DNA of 64,000 nt from contig NZ_SPHO01000011.1 of the NCBI RefSeq assembly GCF_005845215.1, forward strand, positions 62,001-126,000, in the 5' to 3' direction. Shown here piece by piece: positions 27,455-34,600 of this stretch. The number at the start of each line of letters is the position of its first letter. Position 1 is the first letter of the stretch. The stretch is from Clostridium sp. 1001271st1 H5. Lineage in GTDB: Bacteria; Bacillota; Clostridia; Lachnospirales; Lachnospiraceae. A program made the position numbers and the translations under genes. Below the pieces are notes generated by a model. The model searched no databases. It had not been told where the DNA came from and was given only the letters and a program-made list of their open reading frames with translations.

Positions 27455-27716
27455 GTAACACTTCCTCCTTATTTTCAGGACAAATAAATCTTGAGAACGA
27501 CATCTCGTTCATTCGTCCAACATAATATTCTTGATTTGGTTGTTTCTTGGCGCGAACACTTTTCTTACATTCTAAAGTGGCCCACTTATTGTTATAAAGG
27601 ATCAGCAAATCAGGAATTCCCTGAATGTGGCTGGAATCCAGTTTTGTTACAATGCAGCCTTTGAACATTTTTTTCAGTTCTTGGATCAGTTTATTCTGAA
27701 ATTCGCTTTCCAGCAT
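27426..27716 (-). CDS. VRR-NUC/Holliday-junction-resolvase-like nuclease
   Basis: 96 residues from MLESEFQNKLIQELKKMF. The core HIQGIPDLLILYNNKWATLE followed by CKKS gives the PD...ExK active site of VRR-NUC nucleases. The start at 27716 has AAAGGAGG upstream. Leader 27745-27777 can form a hairpin AGAGAG...CTCTCT followed by T-rich sequence, a possible attenuator between promoter element 27775-27799 and the gene. Confidence 0.8.
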   Translation of the reverse strand: MLESEFQNKLIQELKKMFKGCIVTKLDSSHIQGIPDLLILYNNKWATLECKKSVRAKKQPNQEYYVGRMNEMSFSRFICPENKEEVLHDLQQAFCS

Positions 27717-27774
27717 AAGTAAGCCTCCTTTCTCCAAAATAAAAGAGAGAATGGCCATTTTAACCCTCTCTCTT

Positions 27775-27799
27775 CATAACAGTCGATGTATTTTTCGCG
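27775..27799 (-). promoter_or_regulatory. 25-nt conserved promoter-like element, copy 1
   Basis: Minus strand reads CGC-N6-TACA-N8-TATG, the fixed-spacing element found ten times in this prophage. Drives the nuclease / RNA-polymerase-like gene block. Immediately preceded by the terminator at 27823-27863. Confidence 0.6.
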
Positions 27800-27822
27800 C
27801 GCAAAAAGAAACAAATGAAAAC

Positions 27823-27863
27823 ATAAAAATAGCCCGTACCCCAATTCCAATAGGTACAGGCTA
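27823..27863 (-). terminator. rho-independent terminator after lipoprotein gene
   Basis: Stem TAGCC(t)GTACC/GGTAC(g)GGCTA with an 11-nt loop, followed on the minus strand by TTTTTATG. Ends the moron transcript before the next promoter element. Confidence 0.8.
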
Positions 27864-27878
27864 AATAATTTCTTTATT

Positions 27879-28673
27879 TTATCGGGACTCAACTTTCACA
27901 GGATTTAGATAAAAAACACCTTCATTCTCACTAAAATACTCAACTTCAGCGGTCACATGTACATTTGATCCGACACTTATATAATCAGGAAGATATAAAT
28001 CCTCGATTCCCATTCCATAAGTATTCACATCTTCAAACTTAAAGATTGGTCCAGGATTGACCATTTCATCATCTACATAATTACCGCCGCTCATCAAAAT
28101 ATCATATCGAGTATCGTAATCGCCATGGTTTGTAATGTAGGTAATACAACCATCGAATACTATCGTTGAGCCTTTATATTGTTCTGCAAAAGTGGAATAA
28201 AAATCGTTTATTTCTCCTTCAGTCGATAAAAGTTTTTCGAGATCAGCACAAGTTTCAATTGTGAGTATCGATTCTACTGCTTTGTCTTCGGCTTTTTCGC
28301 TTATTGACTCCTTCGACTCCTCATCTTCTTCCAAATCACTCTCTTCCGAAAATGTATGGTAAGTAATAATAACCTCTACATCATTTGAATACCATTTATC
28401 AGCGGAATAATTTTCATCACCATCTACAGAAACATTTTCAACTTCTCCATCTTTCGTCAGCCAACCTGTTATTAAATCATCAAGAGCAACTAACGATATG
28501 TTTGTAAATCCACGTTCTTCAAAATCTTCAACAACTGACTGATAATCCCTTCCTTTTTGAGCTCCCGATGCAGAAGGTGTCTTTGCTTCGCCATCATGTG
28601 TCTGAGAATCAGAGCAAGCAATAAGCAAAAACGTCATAATTGCTGCGATCATAAACATAACAATCTTTTTCAT
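27879..28673 (-). CDS. secreted lipoprotein with DUF4839-like C-terminal domain (moron)
   Basis: 264 residues from MKKIVMFMIAAIMTFLLIAC; a lipobox LLIAC with Cys at about 20 predicts a membrane-anchored lipoprotein outside the cell. Middle part (about 40-110) is PASTA-like; acidic linker; the C-terminal 110 residues (FDGCITYITNHGDYDTRYDI) match DUF4839-type OB-like domains. GGAG lies 8 nt before the ATG. Surface exposure from a prophage suggests lysogenic conversion or superinfection exclusion, by inference only. Overlap-free behind the membrane gene 28687-29208. Confidence 0.78.
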   Translation of the reverse strand: MKKIVMFMIAAIMTFLLIACSDSQTHDGEAKTPSASGAQKGRDYQSVVEDFEERGFTNISLVALDDLITGWLTKDGEVENVSVDGDENYSADKWYSNDVEVIITYHTFSEESDLEEDEESKESISEKAEDKAVESILTIETCADLEKLLSTEGEINDFYSTFAEQYKGSTIVFDGCITYITNHGDYDTRYDILMSGGNYVDDEMVNPGPIFKFEDVNTYGMGIEDLYLPDYISVGSNVHVTAEVEYFSENEGVFYLNPVKVESR

Positions 28674-28686
28674 TTTCAATCTCCTT

Positions 28687-29208
28687 TTAATGGTTTTCTT
28701 CTTCGTCATCGCCGGGAATATTGTTTTGCTTAGAAGTTAAATTGACCCCAATGGCGGTACCTAAAACTGTAATAACACCCGCCACCACTCCACTCACAAT
28801 CCCTATTAACTTTATGCGGTTAGCCGACTTTTCGGAATCCTTTTTCGATATTTCATCGGCAACCTCTCTCATTTGTTCGAGTATGTAAGTCTTTTCTTTA
28901 AAGGTCAAATTGTCATTTTCAAGAATACACTCAAGAGAATTCATCACACGATTATACATATCGTAACATATTTCCGCACCATCCCTGTCATCATTCATCA
29001 ACTGTTGTAGAATACCCCGATACTCTTTCATAATTTCAAGAGATATCGATACGAAGTTAGGAAACTGCTCTAAAGCCTTCTTTGCCACTTCAGGTTCCAT
29101 TCCCGGAATCATTGTAGCAAATGCTATGACTTTATCCTTTGTCAGATGACGAAAGTCAGGAATATCTAATTTTTTTAGAACTTGTATTTCTGTATATGGT
29201 CTATCCAC
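28687..29208 (-). CDS. membrane protein of moron cassette
   Basis: 173 residues. Helical soluble N-terminal 125 residues rich in Glu/Lys, then one strong membrane helix (LIGIVSGVVAGVITVLGTAI, about 136-156) and a short acidic tail. It precedes the lipoprotein gene by 13 nt. Both are bracketed by terminators and preceded by a structured leader, so they form an independent unit. No recognised family. Confidence 0.7.
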   Translation of the reverse strand: MDRPYTEIQVLKKLDIPDFRHLTKDKVIAFATMIPGMEPEVAKKALEQFPNFVSISLEIMKEYRGILQQLMNDDRDGAEICYDMYNRVMNSLECILENDNLTFKEKTYILEQMREVADEISKKDSEKSANRIKLIGIVSGVVAGVITVLGTAIGVNLTSKQNNIPGDDEEENH

Positions 29209-29245
29209 AATGTCACCGTCCTCTAGTCAGATAGATTTTGGCGCA

Positions 29246-29402
29246 ATAAAAAAGGTGCGGCCCCAACAAGAGACGCACCTAAAAAAGTGTTCTCCCATTG
29301 TTGCCACACAATCTCGTTCCGTTTAAGGTATGAGTAAAGAGAGAATACACCTTTTACCAAAGTGAATTCCCTTAAACGGATTCTATATTAGATTGTGTGG
29401 CT
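29246..29402 (-). ncRNA. candidate structured RNA (small RNA or attenuator leader)
   Basis: Two stacked inverted repeats: CCACACAATCT (29304-29314) with AGATTGTGTGG (29390-29400), and CCGTTTAAGG (29319-29328) with CCTTAAACGG (29370-29379), enclosing a 41-nt loop. Downstream is an intrinsic terminator (AGGTGCG/CGCACCT at 29253-29280, then TTTTTTATT). An extended -10 box (TGATATACT) lies so that transcription would start at about 29401, exactly at the stem. The next gene starts only 38 nt after the terminator, so it may need read-through. Confidence 0.6.
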
Positions 29403-29407
29403 CTTAC

Positions 29408-29416
29408 AGTATATCA
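29408..29416 (-). promoter_or_regulatory. extended -10 promoter for the structured RNA
   Basis: Minus strand TGATATACT (TGn plus a TATACT hexamer). No good -35 hexamer at 17 nt, which is tolerated by extended -10 promoters. Predicted start about 29401. Confidence 0.45.
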
Positions 29417-29466
29417 CAAATTTTTCCAGAAGAAAAGAAATTTTTCATTATCTCTTGACATTTTCT

Positions 29467-29643
29467 TTAAGCTGTGATATATGCCTGTTTTCTGAGATCA
29501 TCATAGACCATCTTCATTCCATTCTCAAAATACACTACTATACTCATATAACCGAACGGACGAAAATATACGGATGACCGCGACAACCTTGGATAGATTG
29601 ACTTAAAATTTTCATACAAGCTCTCCCAACTAATCTTGCTCAT
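29467..29643 (-). CDS. hypothetical small protein
   Basis: 58 residues from MSKISWESLYENFKSIYPRL, ending DLRKQAYITA. GGAGG seven bases before the ATG decides this start over ATGs further up. Single small alpha/beta domain with many Tyr/Phe; no family recognised. Confidence 0.65.
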   Translation of the reverse strand: MSKISWESLYENFKSIYPRLSRSSVYFRPFGYMSIVVYFENGMKMVYDDLRKQAYITA

Positions 29644-29676
29644 GATTTCCTCCATTTTTTTGCTCGTGGCCAAAAA

Positions 29677-29966
29677 CCCACTTTTTTTGCGCTATTACTA
29701 TATACTTTTAAACTTTCTATCATAATAGTTTAAGAAAAAAAGTGGGAAAGTGGGCTTTGAGCCCGCAAACCCGCATTAATACTGGGTTTTTACTGACCAA
29801 ATCGGGGTTTTAAAAGTGGGCAGAAAGTGGGCAAATGGCCACAAATTTGACCAAAATCGTCCGAATCCTTCCCCAAAATTCCCTGCGTTTCTCAAAAAGC
29901 CCACATAAAAGTGGTCAAAGCCCATTTTTCAAAACCCAAAAGTGGGCGTGATTTTCACCCACTTTC
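29677..29966. repeat. array of AAAGTGGGC repeats (iteron-like)
   Basis: A 313-bp stretch without a gene contains at least eight copies of AAAGTGGG(C) or its complement: 29677-29686 (inverted), about 29737-29746, 29747-29755, 29812-29821, 29823-29832, 29899-29904 (inverted, partial), 29938-29947 and 29956-29966 (inverted). AT-rich stretches lie between 29698 and 29740. Direct plus inverted clustering fits an origin with iterons or a multi-site operator. Confidence 0.6.
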
Positions 29967-29986
29967 AAGCTTTGTACGGACGATTT

Positions 29987-30250
29987 TCAATAGTTCCTTC
30001 TCTGATAAGGTAAGTGTTTCTGAACAATTGGCCGATACGAATACTGCTTAACGAAGGATTCTCTTCGAGATTTCCGCAAAGACATCCCATATCGAGCCGG
30101 AGAACCTAGACTCTTTTTCTTCTCTTTCTCAGGTGTCGAAACTCCAAACGCCTTGTTCAGAGCATCCGCCATCTCTTTTATAGATGCTGTAAACTTTTCC
30201 CAAACTTCTACAAGTGTATCAATCGCTCGCTGTAAATCAGTCATATCCAT
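29987..30250 (-). CDS. hypothetical phage protein
   Basis: 87 residues. An N-terminal amphipathic helix (LQRAIDTLVEVWEKFTASIK) and a basic C-terminus rich in Arg/Tyr. It borders the repeat array, so it could be expressed from there. No family recognised. Confidence 0.65.
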   Translation of the reverse strand: MDMTDLQRAIDTLVEVWEKFTASIKEMADALNKAFGVSTPEKEKKKSLGSPARYGMSLRKSRRESFVKQYSYRPIVQKHLPYQRRNY

Positions 30251-30253
30251 AAG

Positions 30254-30457
30254 CTACCTCCAAATTCGCCCGGTTCGTTTGTCCTTGATGACGATCCGCT
30301 CTTCAACGTGGAAGTCGGACAGTTCACAAAGAGTAAAAATCGTATCCAGCAGCTTATGGAACCGTTCTTCTTCCCGCTCAATGTTTCTCAGTGCTTCACA
30401 GGCAGTCGGATCGGAATACCCTTCTGCATTTTTACGATAATCATTTTTAACGCCCAT
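30254..30457 (-). CDS. hypothetical phage protein
   Basis: 67 residues: GYSDPTACEALRNIEREEER, then a helical core and RIVIKDKRTGRIWR. Small conserved protein type of Clostridia phages; role unknown. Its start overlaps the end of a 45-residue membrane peptide gene by 11 nt. Confidence 0.72.
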   Translation of the reverse strand: MGVKNDYRKNAEGYSDPTACEALRNIEREEERFHKLLDTIFTLCELSDFHVEERIVIKDKRTGRIWR

Positions 30458-30584
30458 CTCGTCCTCCCCACCGGAATGAATCGTCCATATAAGTTGCAGA
30501 AGAGCTGGTCGCCTTTAACACAATCAGTCCGATCAGACCCACGAGCCCAACAATACACGCAATAACTCCCATTACACATTTCAT
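30447..30584 (-). CDS. 45-residue membrane peptide
   Basis: MKCVMGVIACIVGLVGLIGL then IVLKATSSS: one membrane helix with a short polar tail, ending WGGRDGR. The ATG overlaps the TGA of 30581-30955 (ATGA), so translation is coupled. Role unknown. Confidence 0.65.
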   Translation of the reverse strand: MKCVMGVIACIVGLVGLIGLIVLKATSSSATYMDDSFRWGGRDGR

Positions 30585-30955
30585 GTTGCTTCACCCTCAC
30601 TTTCAACTAATTTCACACCACCATATTCCCACAAATCCTCTTTCAGTTTTTCCATATCCAACTCACCATTTTGCCAGCGTTCGTAGTATTCCAGAACTCG
30701 TTCGGTGAACTTCGGAATTCTCTTCGCATAGGATTTTGTCCAATAATGGTCCATCAACACTTCCAATGGCAAAGTCAGAAGCAGAACCATCGCAGTATTT
30801 ACCGCATCATCGGTAGCCTCCTGCTTTACTCTGATAAGTTCGTCTCCGATTTTTTCCCGAACCATGACATCGAGTTGTGCCTTTGTGAGATTGTATGTAG
30901 TGGTTTTCTCTTTTTGCTTTAACTTTTGAGCACGTCTTCTCTCGGCTCGTCCCAT
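30581..30955 (-). CDS. conserved hypothetical phage protein
   Basis: 124 residues from MGRAERRRAQKLKQKEKTTT. Basic N-terminal helix followed by YNLTKAQLDVMVREKIG and a helical domain. GGAGAGGAAGACG precedes the chosen ATG. The upstream membrane-protein frame overlaps its first 149 nt. Confidence 0.7.
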   Translation of the reverse strand: MGRAERRRAQKLKQKEKTTTYNLTKAQLDVMVREKIGDELIRVKQEATDDAVNTAMVLLLTLPLEVLMDHYWTKSYAKRIPKFTERVLEYYERWQNGELDMEKLKEDLWEYGGVKLVESEGEAT

Positions 30956-31127
30956 CGTCTTCCTCTCCTTCATAAATCCAATTCTCTTTCGAAAAGAACA
31001 GATATCCACCTATAATCAGGGTAAATAAAAAGAACGTTGCATCCCATTCAATCGGGACTGACAACGCTCCTAGAAGAATAAACAGAACGGCATGGATTTT
31101 ATTTTTTACTAACTTATGACTCCACAT
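30807..31127 (-). CDS. small two-helix membrane protein
   Basis: 106 residues from MWSHKLVKNKIHAVLFILLG. Two membrane helices (about 10-30 and 33-50), then a basic tail that runs 149 nt into the next gene in another frame. Either the long overlap is real or the tail is dispensable. RBS GGAGG lies 12 nt upstream. Confidence 0.55.
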   Translation of the reverse strand: MWSHKLVKNKIHAVLFILLGALSVPIEWDATFFLFTLIIGGYLFFSKENWIYEGEEDDGTSREKTCSKVKAKRENHYIQSHKGTTRCHGSGKNRRRTYQSKAGGYR

Positions 31128-31332
31128 TTTTTCTTGCATCCTCCTTCTCTTTTCCGATTTTAATAATGCCCGCCTCAACATCGCTCATTTTAGTCATAAC
31201 TCCGTTTTCTCTTAATTTAGAATAAGCTCTGGCGGTAGCACAATGTTCAATGCATTTACAGATTCTACAAATCAGAGCATATACATAAAGATATACAAGG
31301 CTAAATAAAATCACATATTGAATAGATGTCAT
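31114..31332 (-). CDS. small membrane protein
   Basis: 72 residues from MTSIQYVILFSLVYLYVYAL, one N-terminal membrane helix, then CRICKCIEHC cysteines and a charged tail. GGAG seven nt upstream decides the start. Overlaps the next gene by 14 nt. Confidence 0.65.
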   Translation of the reverse strand: MTSIQYVILFSLVYLYVYALICRICKCIEHCATARAYSKLRENGVMTKMSDVEAGIIKIGKEKEDARKNVES

Positions 31333-31334
31333 TA

Positions 31335-31535
31335 TTACGCTCCTTTTAATTTTTTTAGTTTGTAGCAACTCAGTTCAAATTGAGGCTTCACACCACTTCG
31401 ATGTGCGATGGTACTAAATTGAATACCTTCTCCATATTTTGCTTTCAACCGCAAAACATCCGGATGGTTGGGTTTCCAAGTTGCTAATAGTTCTTCCAAG
31501 GTGTTGTAAAATATAGACTCATAGTATTGAATCAT
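31335..31535 (-). CDS. hypothetical phage protein
   Basis: 66 residues, YYESIFYNTLEELLATWKPN and PQFELSCYKLKKLKGA; small soluble protein of unknown role in the accessory block, 3 nt from the next gene. Confidence 0.65.
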   Translation of the reverse strand: MIQYYESIFYNTLEELLATWKPNHPDVLRLKAKYGEGIQFSTIAHRSGVKPQFELSCYKLKKLKGA

Positions 31536-31538
31536 GTT

Positions 31539-32225
31539 TTATCTCCACATTCTACCAATGATAATGTCTGAATATGGAAGCGCCTCAATCCACTTGCAGA
31601 ATTTTACCCACTCATCCAGCTCATGATTTCTTAGCATGGGATAAACACTGGTTAGTGTTTCATAATTCGTCATCACAGTACGTTTCTGATTATGATAGGA
31701 CGCGGGAAGAAGCTGAATCATCTGCCACCAATATTTCTTGTCTTTGGTTATTAAAAACATCTCTCGTGCCGAATTTAATGAATCGATGATGACGTCCAAA
31801 TTACAAAACCAGCAGTTGTCACCTTCGTCGACCAGATGCTCACATGAGAAATCGTCCAATGTAAACGCCTTCGCAGCCAGTTCAGACATCGCAGAGCGAG
31901 TATCAACAGCTATACCAACCTCGTAGGTATAAAAATCTTTCCACCAATACAACGGAGCCGTGATGTCCAGATTCACCGTAATCATTCGCCGATACCTCGC
32001 ATCCGCAAGCCGCATCATCAAATCGTGGTCTGCTTTACCGAGCTGCCAGGAATGATCATATGTATGCTCGCAGGAATCATAATTGGCACAGTTCTCACAT
32101 CCGATACCATCATCCCCACCTTTGCAGATTCCACTATCCGATTTCTCCCAACTGTTCATCGGATTCCGCATTCCGCGGATAGCGTGTTCCCATCCCATAA
32201 CTTCAACATTTTCAATTTTAATCAT
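31539..32225 (-). CDS. conserved phage protein, possibly ThyX-like
   Basis: 228 residues: VEVMGWEHAIRGMRNPMNSW, a Cys cluster (CKGG...CENCANYDSCEH), then MITVNLDITAPLYWWKDFYT and PASYHNQKRTVMTNYETLTS. The latter part is faintly like flavin-dependent thymidylate synthase (R..R and N-rich motifs), but the signature RHR-x7-S is not seen. Common in Clostridia phages. Function uncertain. Confidence 0.6.
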   Translation of the reverse strand: MIKIENVEVMGWEHAIRGMRNPMNSWEKSDSGICKGGDDGIGCENCANYDSCEHTYDHSWQLGKADHDLMMRLADARYRRMITVNLDITAPLYWWKDFYTYEVGIAVDTRSAMSELAAKAFTLDDFSCEHLVDEGDNCWFCNLDVIIDSLNSAREMFLITKDKKYWWQMIQLLPASYHNQKRTVMTNYETLTSVYPMLRNHELDEWVKFCKWIEALPYSDIIIGRMWR

Positions 32226-32493
32226 TGTCTTCTCCTTTCATGGGTTCCGCTGCAACTTTAATTTGATACTCCAATTCCTGAGCCATGTCTTTTAAAAATT
32301 GAACTATAACAAATTCAAACTGATTGCTTCTAATACGACGAAAGTCATCGAACATAACTTTACGAACCAACCTATGCCGTTGATGACAGTCTCTTTTATC
32401 CATCTGAATAACGATAGAATTCGTTGCGCTCTCATATCTCCAAAGAATTTCAAAATGGCGTTCTCCCAGTTCTTTTAACAAACTTTCAATCAT
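32218..32493 (-). CDS. hypothetical phage protein
   Basis: 91 residues; ILWRYESATNSIVIQMDKRD suggests a beta-sheet core; C-terminal helix with FVIVQFLKDMAQELE. Overlaps the following gene by 8 nt. No family recognised. Confidence 0.65.
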   Translation of the reverse strand: MIESLLKELGERHFEILWRYESATNSIVIQMDKRDCHQRHRLVRKVMFDDFRRIRSNQFEFVIVQFLKDMAQELEYQIKVAAEPMKGEDND

Positions 32494-32508
32494 CGCTTTC
32501 TCCTCTCT

Positions 32509-32835
32509 TCATTCGCAATTTTTCCTCTCAAAATAGTCCAATTCTTCTTTAAATAATCTGAAGAACTCGTAATAATCATCAATAGTTCTGTCTTTCTGTG
32601 AGCAAGTGTTTGTCCTTCCGAGATGTTTATACCAATTTACCATCATGCCACTTTCCAAATGGATGATGTAATACTCGTCGGAGTTAGAAAACCAAGCAAA
32701 TTCATCACAAACGACAGTTCCATGACAGAATGCGTCCATAAGTCTATCGTAGCCAACGGTTTCTTTTACAATCTCACACAGTTTATCTCTGTCGATATGA
32801 TACTGTGGTAGAGGACTCAAATGTTTTTCATTCAT
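32509..32835 (-). CDS. hypothetical phage protein
   Basis: 108 residues: WFSNSDEYYIIHLESGMMVN then WYKHLGRTNTCSQKDRT. Acidic alpha/beta protein, no motif. Good RBS. Confidence 0.65.
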   Translation of the reverse strand: MNEKHLSPLPQYHIDRDKLCEIVKETVGYDRLMDAFCHGTVVCDEFAWFSNSDEYYIIHLESGMMVNWYKHLGRTNTCSQKDRTIDDYYEFFRLFKEELDYFERKNCE

Positions 32836-32850
32836 AAACTTTCTCCTTTT

Positions 32851-33123
32851 TTAACTTCCTAATTTCAAGCCTAACCCTGAATATAACTGGAAATAAATCT
32901 GTTTTTCTATTTCGTCTTTATAAACCTTGGTTGGCGTACCGTTTACCATAATTGTCATAGTTTCTCGTAATAAAGGCGCTGCTAAGTTTTCGAAACTTGG
33001 ACCTGCCGCGTTTGCTAAAACTTGTGTTTCAGTCATATACGCCAGTGCTTCCATTCGCTTATTTTTACACCGACTGACAAACGGGCAATTCTTGCATTCT
33101 TCTGAAAGTTTTGATAATCCCAT
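32851..33123 (-). CDS. hypothetical phage protein with Cys cluster
   Basis: 90 residues from MGLSKLSEECKNCPFVSRCK; C-x2-C-x5-C suggests metal binding. The ATG overlaps the stop of the MazG-like gene (TAATG). Confidence 0.65.
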   Translation of the reverse strand: MGLSKLSEECKNCPFVSRCKNKRMEALAYMTETQVLANAAGPSFENLAAPLLRETMTIMVNGTPTKVYKDEIEKQIYFQLYSGLGLKLGS

Positions 33124-33326
33124 TACTGACAATTTCTCCTTTCCCGTTCCAGCTTCACATCAATGGCTTTCTGTAAATCCTCTGGCTTAATATCAAAAAT
33201 GGACTCCAGGAAGTTCGGACAAATATAAGCATCTGCCATCTCTTCCAAGAGTCCAATTCTATCGCCATAACCTCGAACCTGTTTGCTGATCTGCTGCTGA
33301 AGCTCTGCAAATTCCTCCATTGCCAC
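33123..33326 (-). CDS. MazG-like nucleotide pyrophosphohydrolase fragment
   Basis: From the GTG at 33326, 67 residues with MEEFAELQQQISKQVRGYGD and LLEEMADAYI, matching the two E-x2-E / E-x2-D metal-binding motifs of MazG-like enzymes that degrade NTPs or (p)ppGpp. In the same frame 26 further codons (ending KHSWKTKCTV) supply the expected first helix, back to 33404, but the only initiator there is ATT behind AAGGTG. The protein may start at ATT or be truncated. Confidence 0.65.
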   Translation of the reverse strand: MAMEEFAELQQQISKQVRGYGDRIGLLEEMADAYICPNFLESIFDIKPEDLQKAIDVKLERERRNCQ

Positions 33327-33429
33327 CGTACATTTTGTTTTCCAGGAATGTTTTTGAAGGCTTCTGTGAATAATACGCCGTCTTTCTTTTTCAGAAAATT
33401 GAATGTCACCTTTTTATCCCTGGATAAAC

Positions 33430-34497
33430 CTATTCCGATTCATACTGAAGCTCCTCCTCGCAACGCAGACAATCATTATTAGCGGCTCCGAAACAGCCAT
33501 GGCAATGCTTCCTCATATCATACTCAGCCTTGGTTATTTCAACAAATTCGTCATTTTCTTCTTTAAAGAAGCGATTAAGCTCCACTGTACAGTCTTCTGG
33601 TGTAATTGTATAGAAAATTCCAACTGTGTCGTAATCTCCATTTTCCGGATCAACTAAAAAATCTTCGCAATAGACCTTAAATGGTTTACTTGCCGGAAAA
33701 TATGGCATGGTAATAGGGAACTTCTCTTCCATTACCCGATTGATCAAGCTACTATGATAGGAATCATGTGGATTGTTCATATTGATTCCACAGTATCTAT
33801 CTACATCGTGATACTTTACGGTTCCATCAGAATATACATATTTGAAAAGAGAACTCATTCGCTTACACTGATAGTTTACAATTTCACCGCGATATCCCGA
33901 AAGGTCCGTAATATCACTCCAAACATCCTCTGTATCCTCGATCGATGTAAGTGGCTTTCCGTCAATTAGGCGATTCAGAATATATTTAGTCATACCGATA
34001 CTGAAACCGCTATGGCCGTCCTCGGACAGACTGTGATAGGCTTTCAGAGCACTTTCGTAGCAGACGCAACCATAATCCCACTCCCTTTCTTTTGTTCCGG
34101 AGGCTTTTCTTTCGTTCTCACAAGCAATCTCTACCTCTTTTTCAGCCCATGTCTGCGTATTGGATTTTTCCCGGCAGGATGACAAAGGAATATTCCGGTC
34201 ATCTATATACTCATTTGCAAAAATCTTTCTGGTATCAGAACCAAAGTTCTCGATGATTTCCGGAAGATTCTCATTGACCGCATCAAACACCAGATTTCTC
34301 TCCTTACACCACTCAACAGCTTTTTGAAGCATGTCTTCCACGCGGCAGGTCCACAGAATCAACTTATCTCCATCCTTTTTCCGATTACGAAGATACTCTA
34401 TCAGTTCTTCGTTCGGCGCTCCGATCCCTGGCCAGTTGTTCTCACATAAAGTTCCATCGAAATCTACTGCAATAATTTTCACTGATTTAAGATTCAT
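33430..34497 (-). CDS. HAD-like hydrolase fused to a phage domain
   Basis: 355 residues. Residues 1-100 are a HAD-like phosphatase: IIAVDFDGTLCENNWPGIG (motif I), LILWTCRVEDML (motif II) and EYIDDRN (acidic motif). Residues 140-355 are a separate domain with YGCVCYESALKAYHSLSEDG and C-terminal CHGCFGAANNDCLRCEEE Cys pairs. Possibly nucleotide or nucleic-acid 3'-phosphate processing; the substrate is unknown. Confidence 0.8.
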   Translation of the reverse strand: MNLKSVKIIAVDFDGTLCENNWPGIGAPNEELIEYLRNRKKDGDKLILWTCRVEDMLQKAVEWCKERNLVFDAVNENLPEIIENFGSDTRKIFANEYIDDRNIPLSSCREKSNTQTWAEKEVEIACENERKASGTKEREWDYGCVCYESALKAYHSLSEDGHSGFSIGMTKYILNRLIDGKPLTSIEDTEDVWSDITDLSGYRGEIVNYQCKRMSSLFKYVYSDGTVKYHDVDRYCGINMNNPHDSYHSSLINRVMEEKFPITMPYFPASKPFKVYCEDFLVDPENGDYDTVGIFYTITPEDCTVELNRFFKEENDEFVEITKAEYDMRKHCHGCFGAANNDCLRCEEELQYESE

Positions 34498-34600
34498 ACG
34501 TTTTTTCTCCTTTCTTATAGCGGACTCATCCCTTATGCAACTACTATATCCGCCTTGTGGTCGCCCTCATTATTGCTCGACCCTCTCCCAAATTCTCCAA

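Noticed and set aside
27686-27892. 68-residue ORF across promoter element and terminator
   Set aside because: Covers an intrinsic terminator, a promoter element and the start of the nuclease gene; hydrophobic junk translation.
29455-29483. Plus-strand TTGACA - 17 nt - TATATG promoter-like sequence
   Set aside because: Lies inside the 3' end of a minus-strand gene and reads into no plus-strand gene; probably chance in AT-rich DNA.
29677-29966. CRISPR array
   Set aside because: The AAAGTGGGC repeats are short, irregularly spaced and in both orientations, with no 24-37 nt direct repeats or cas genes anywhere in the window.
30388-30606. 72-residue minus-strand ORF
   Set aside because: Overlaps the better supported 45-residue membrane peptide and its neighbours in another frame; Cys-rich random-looking sequence.
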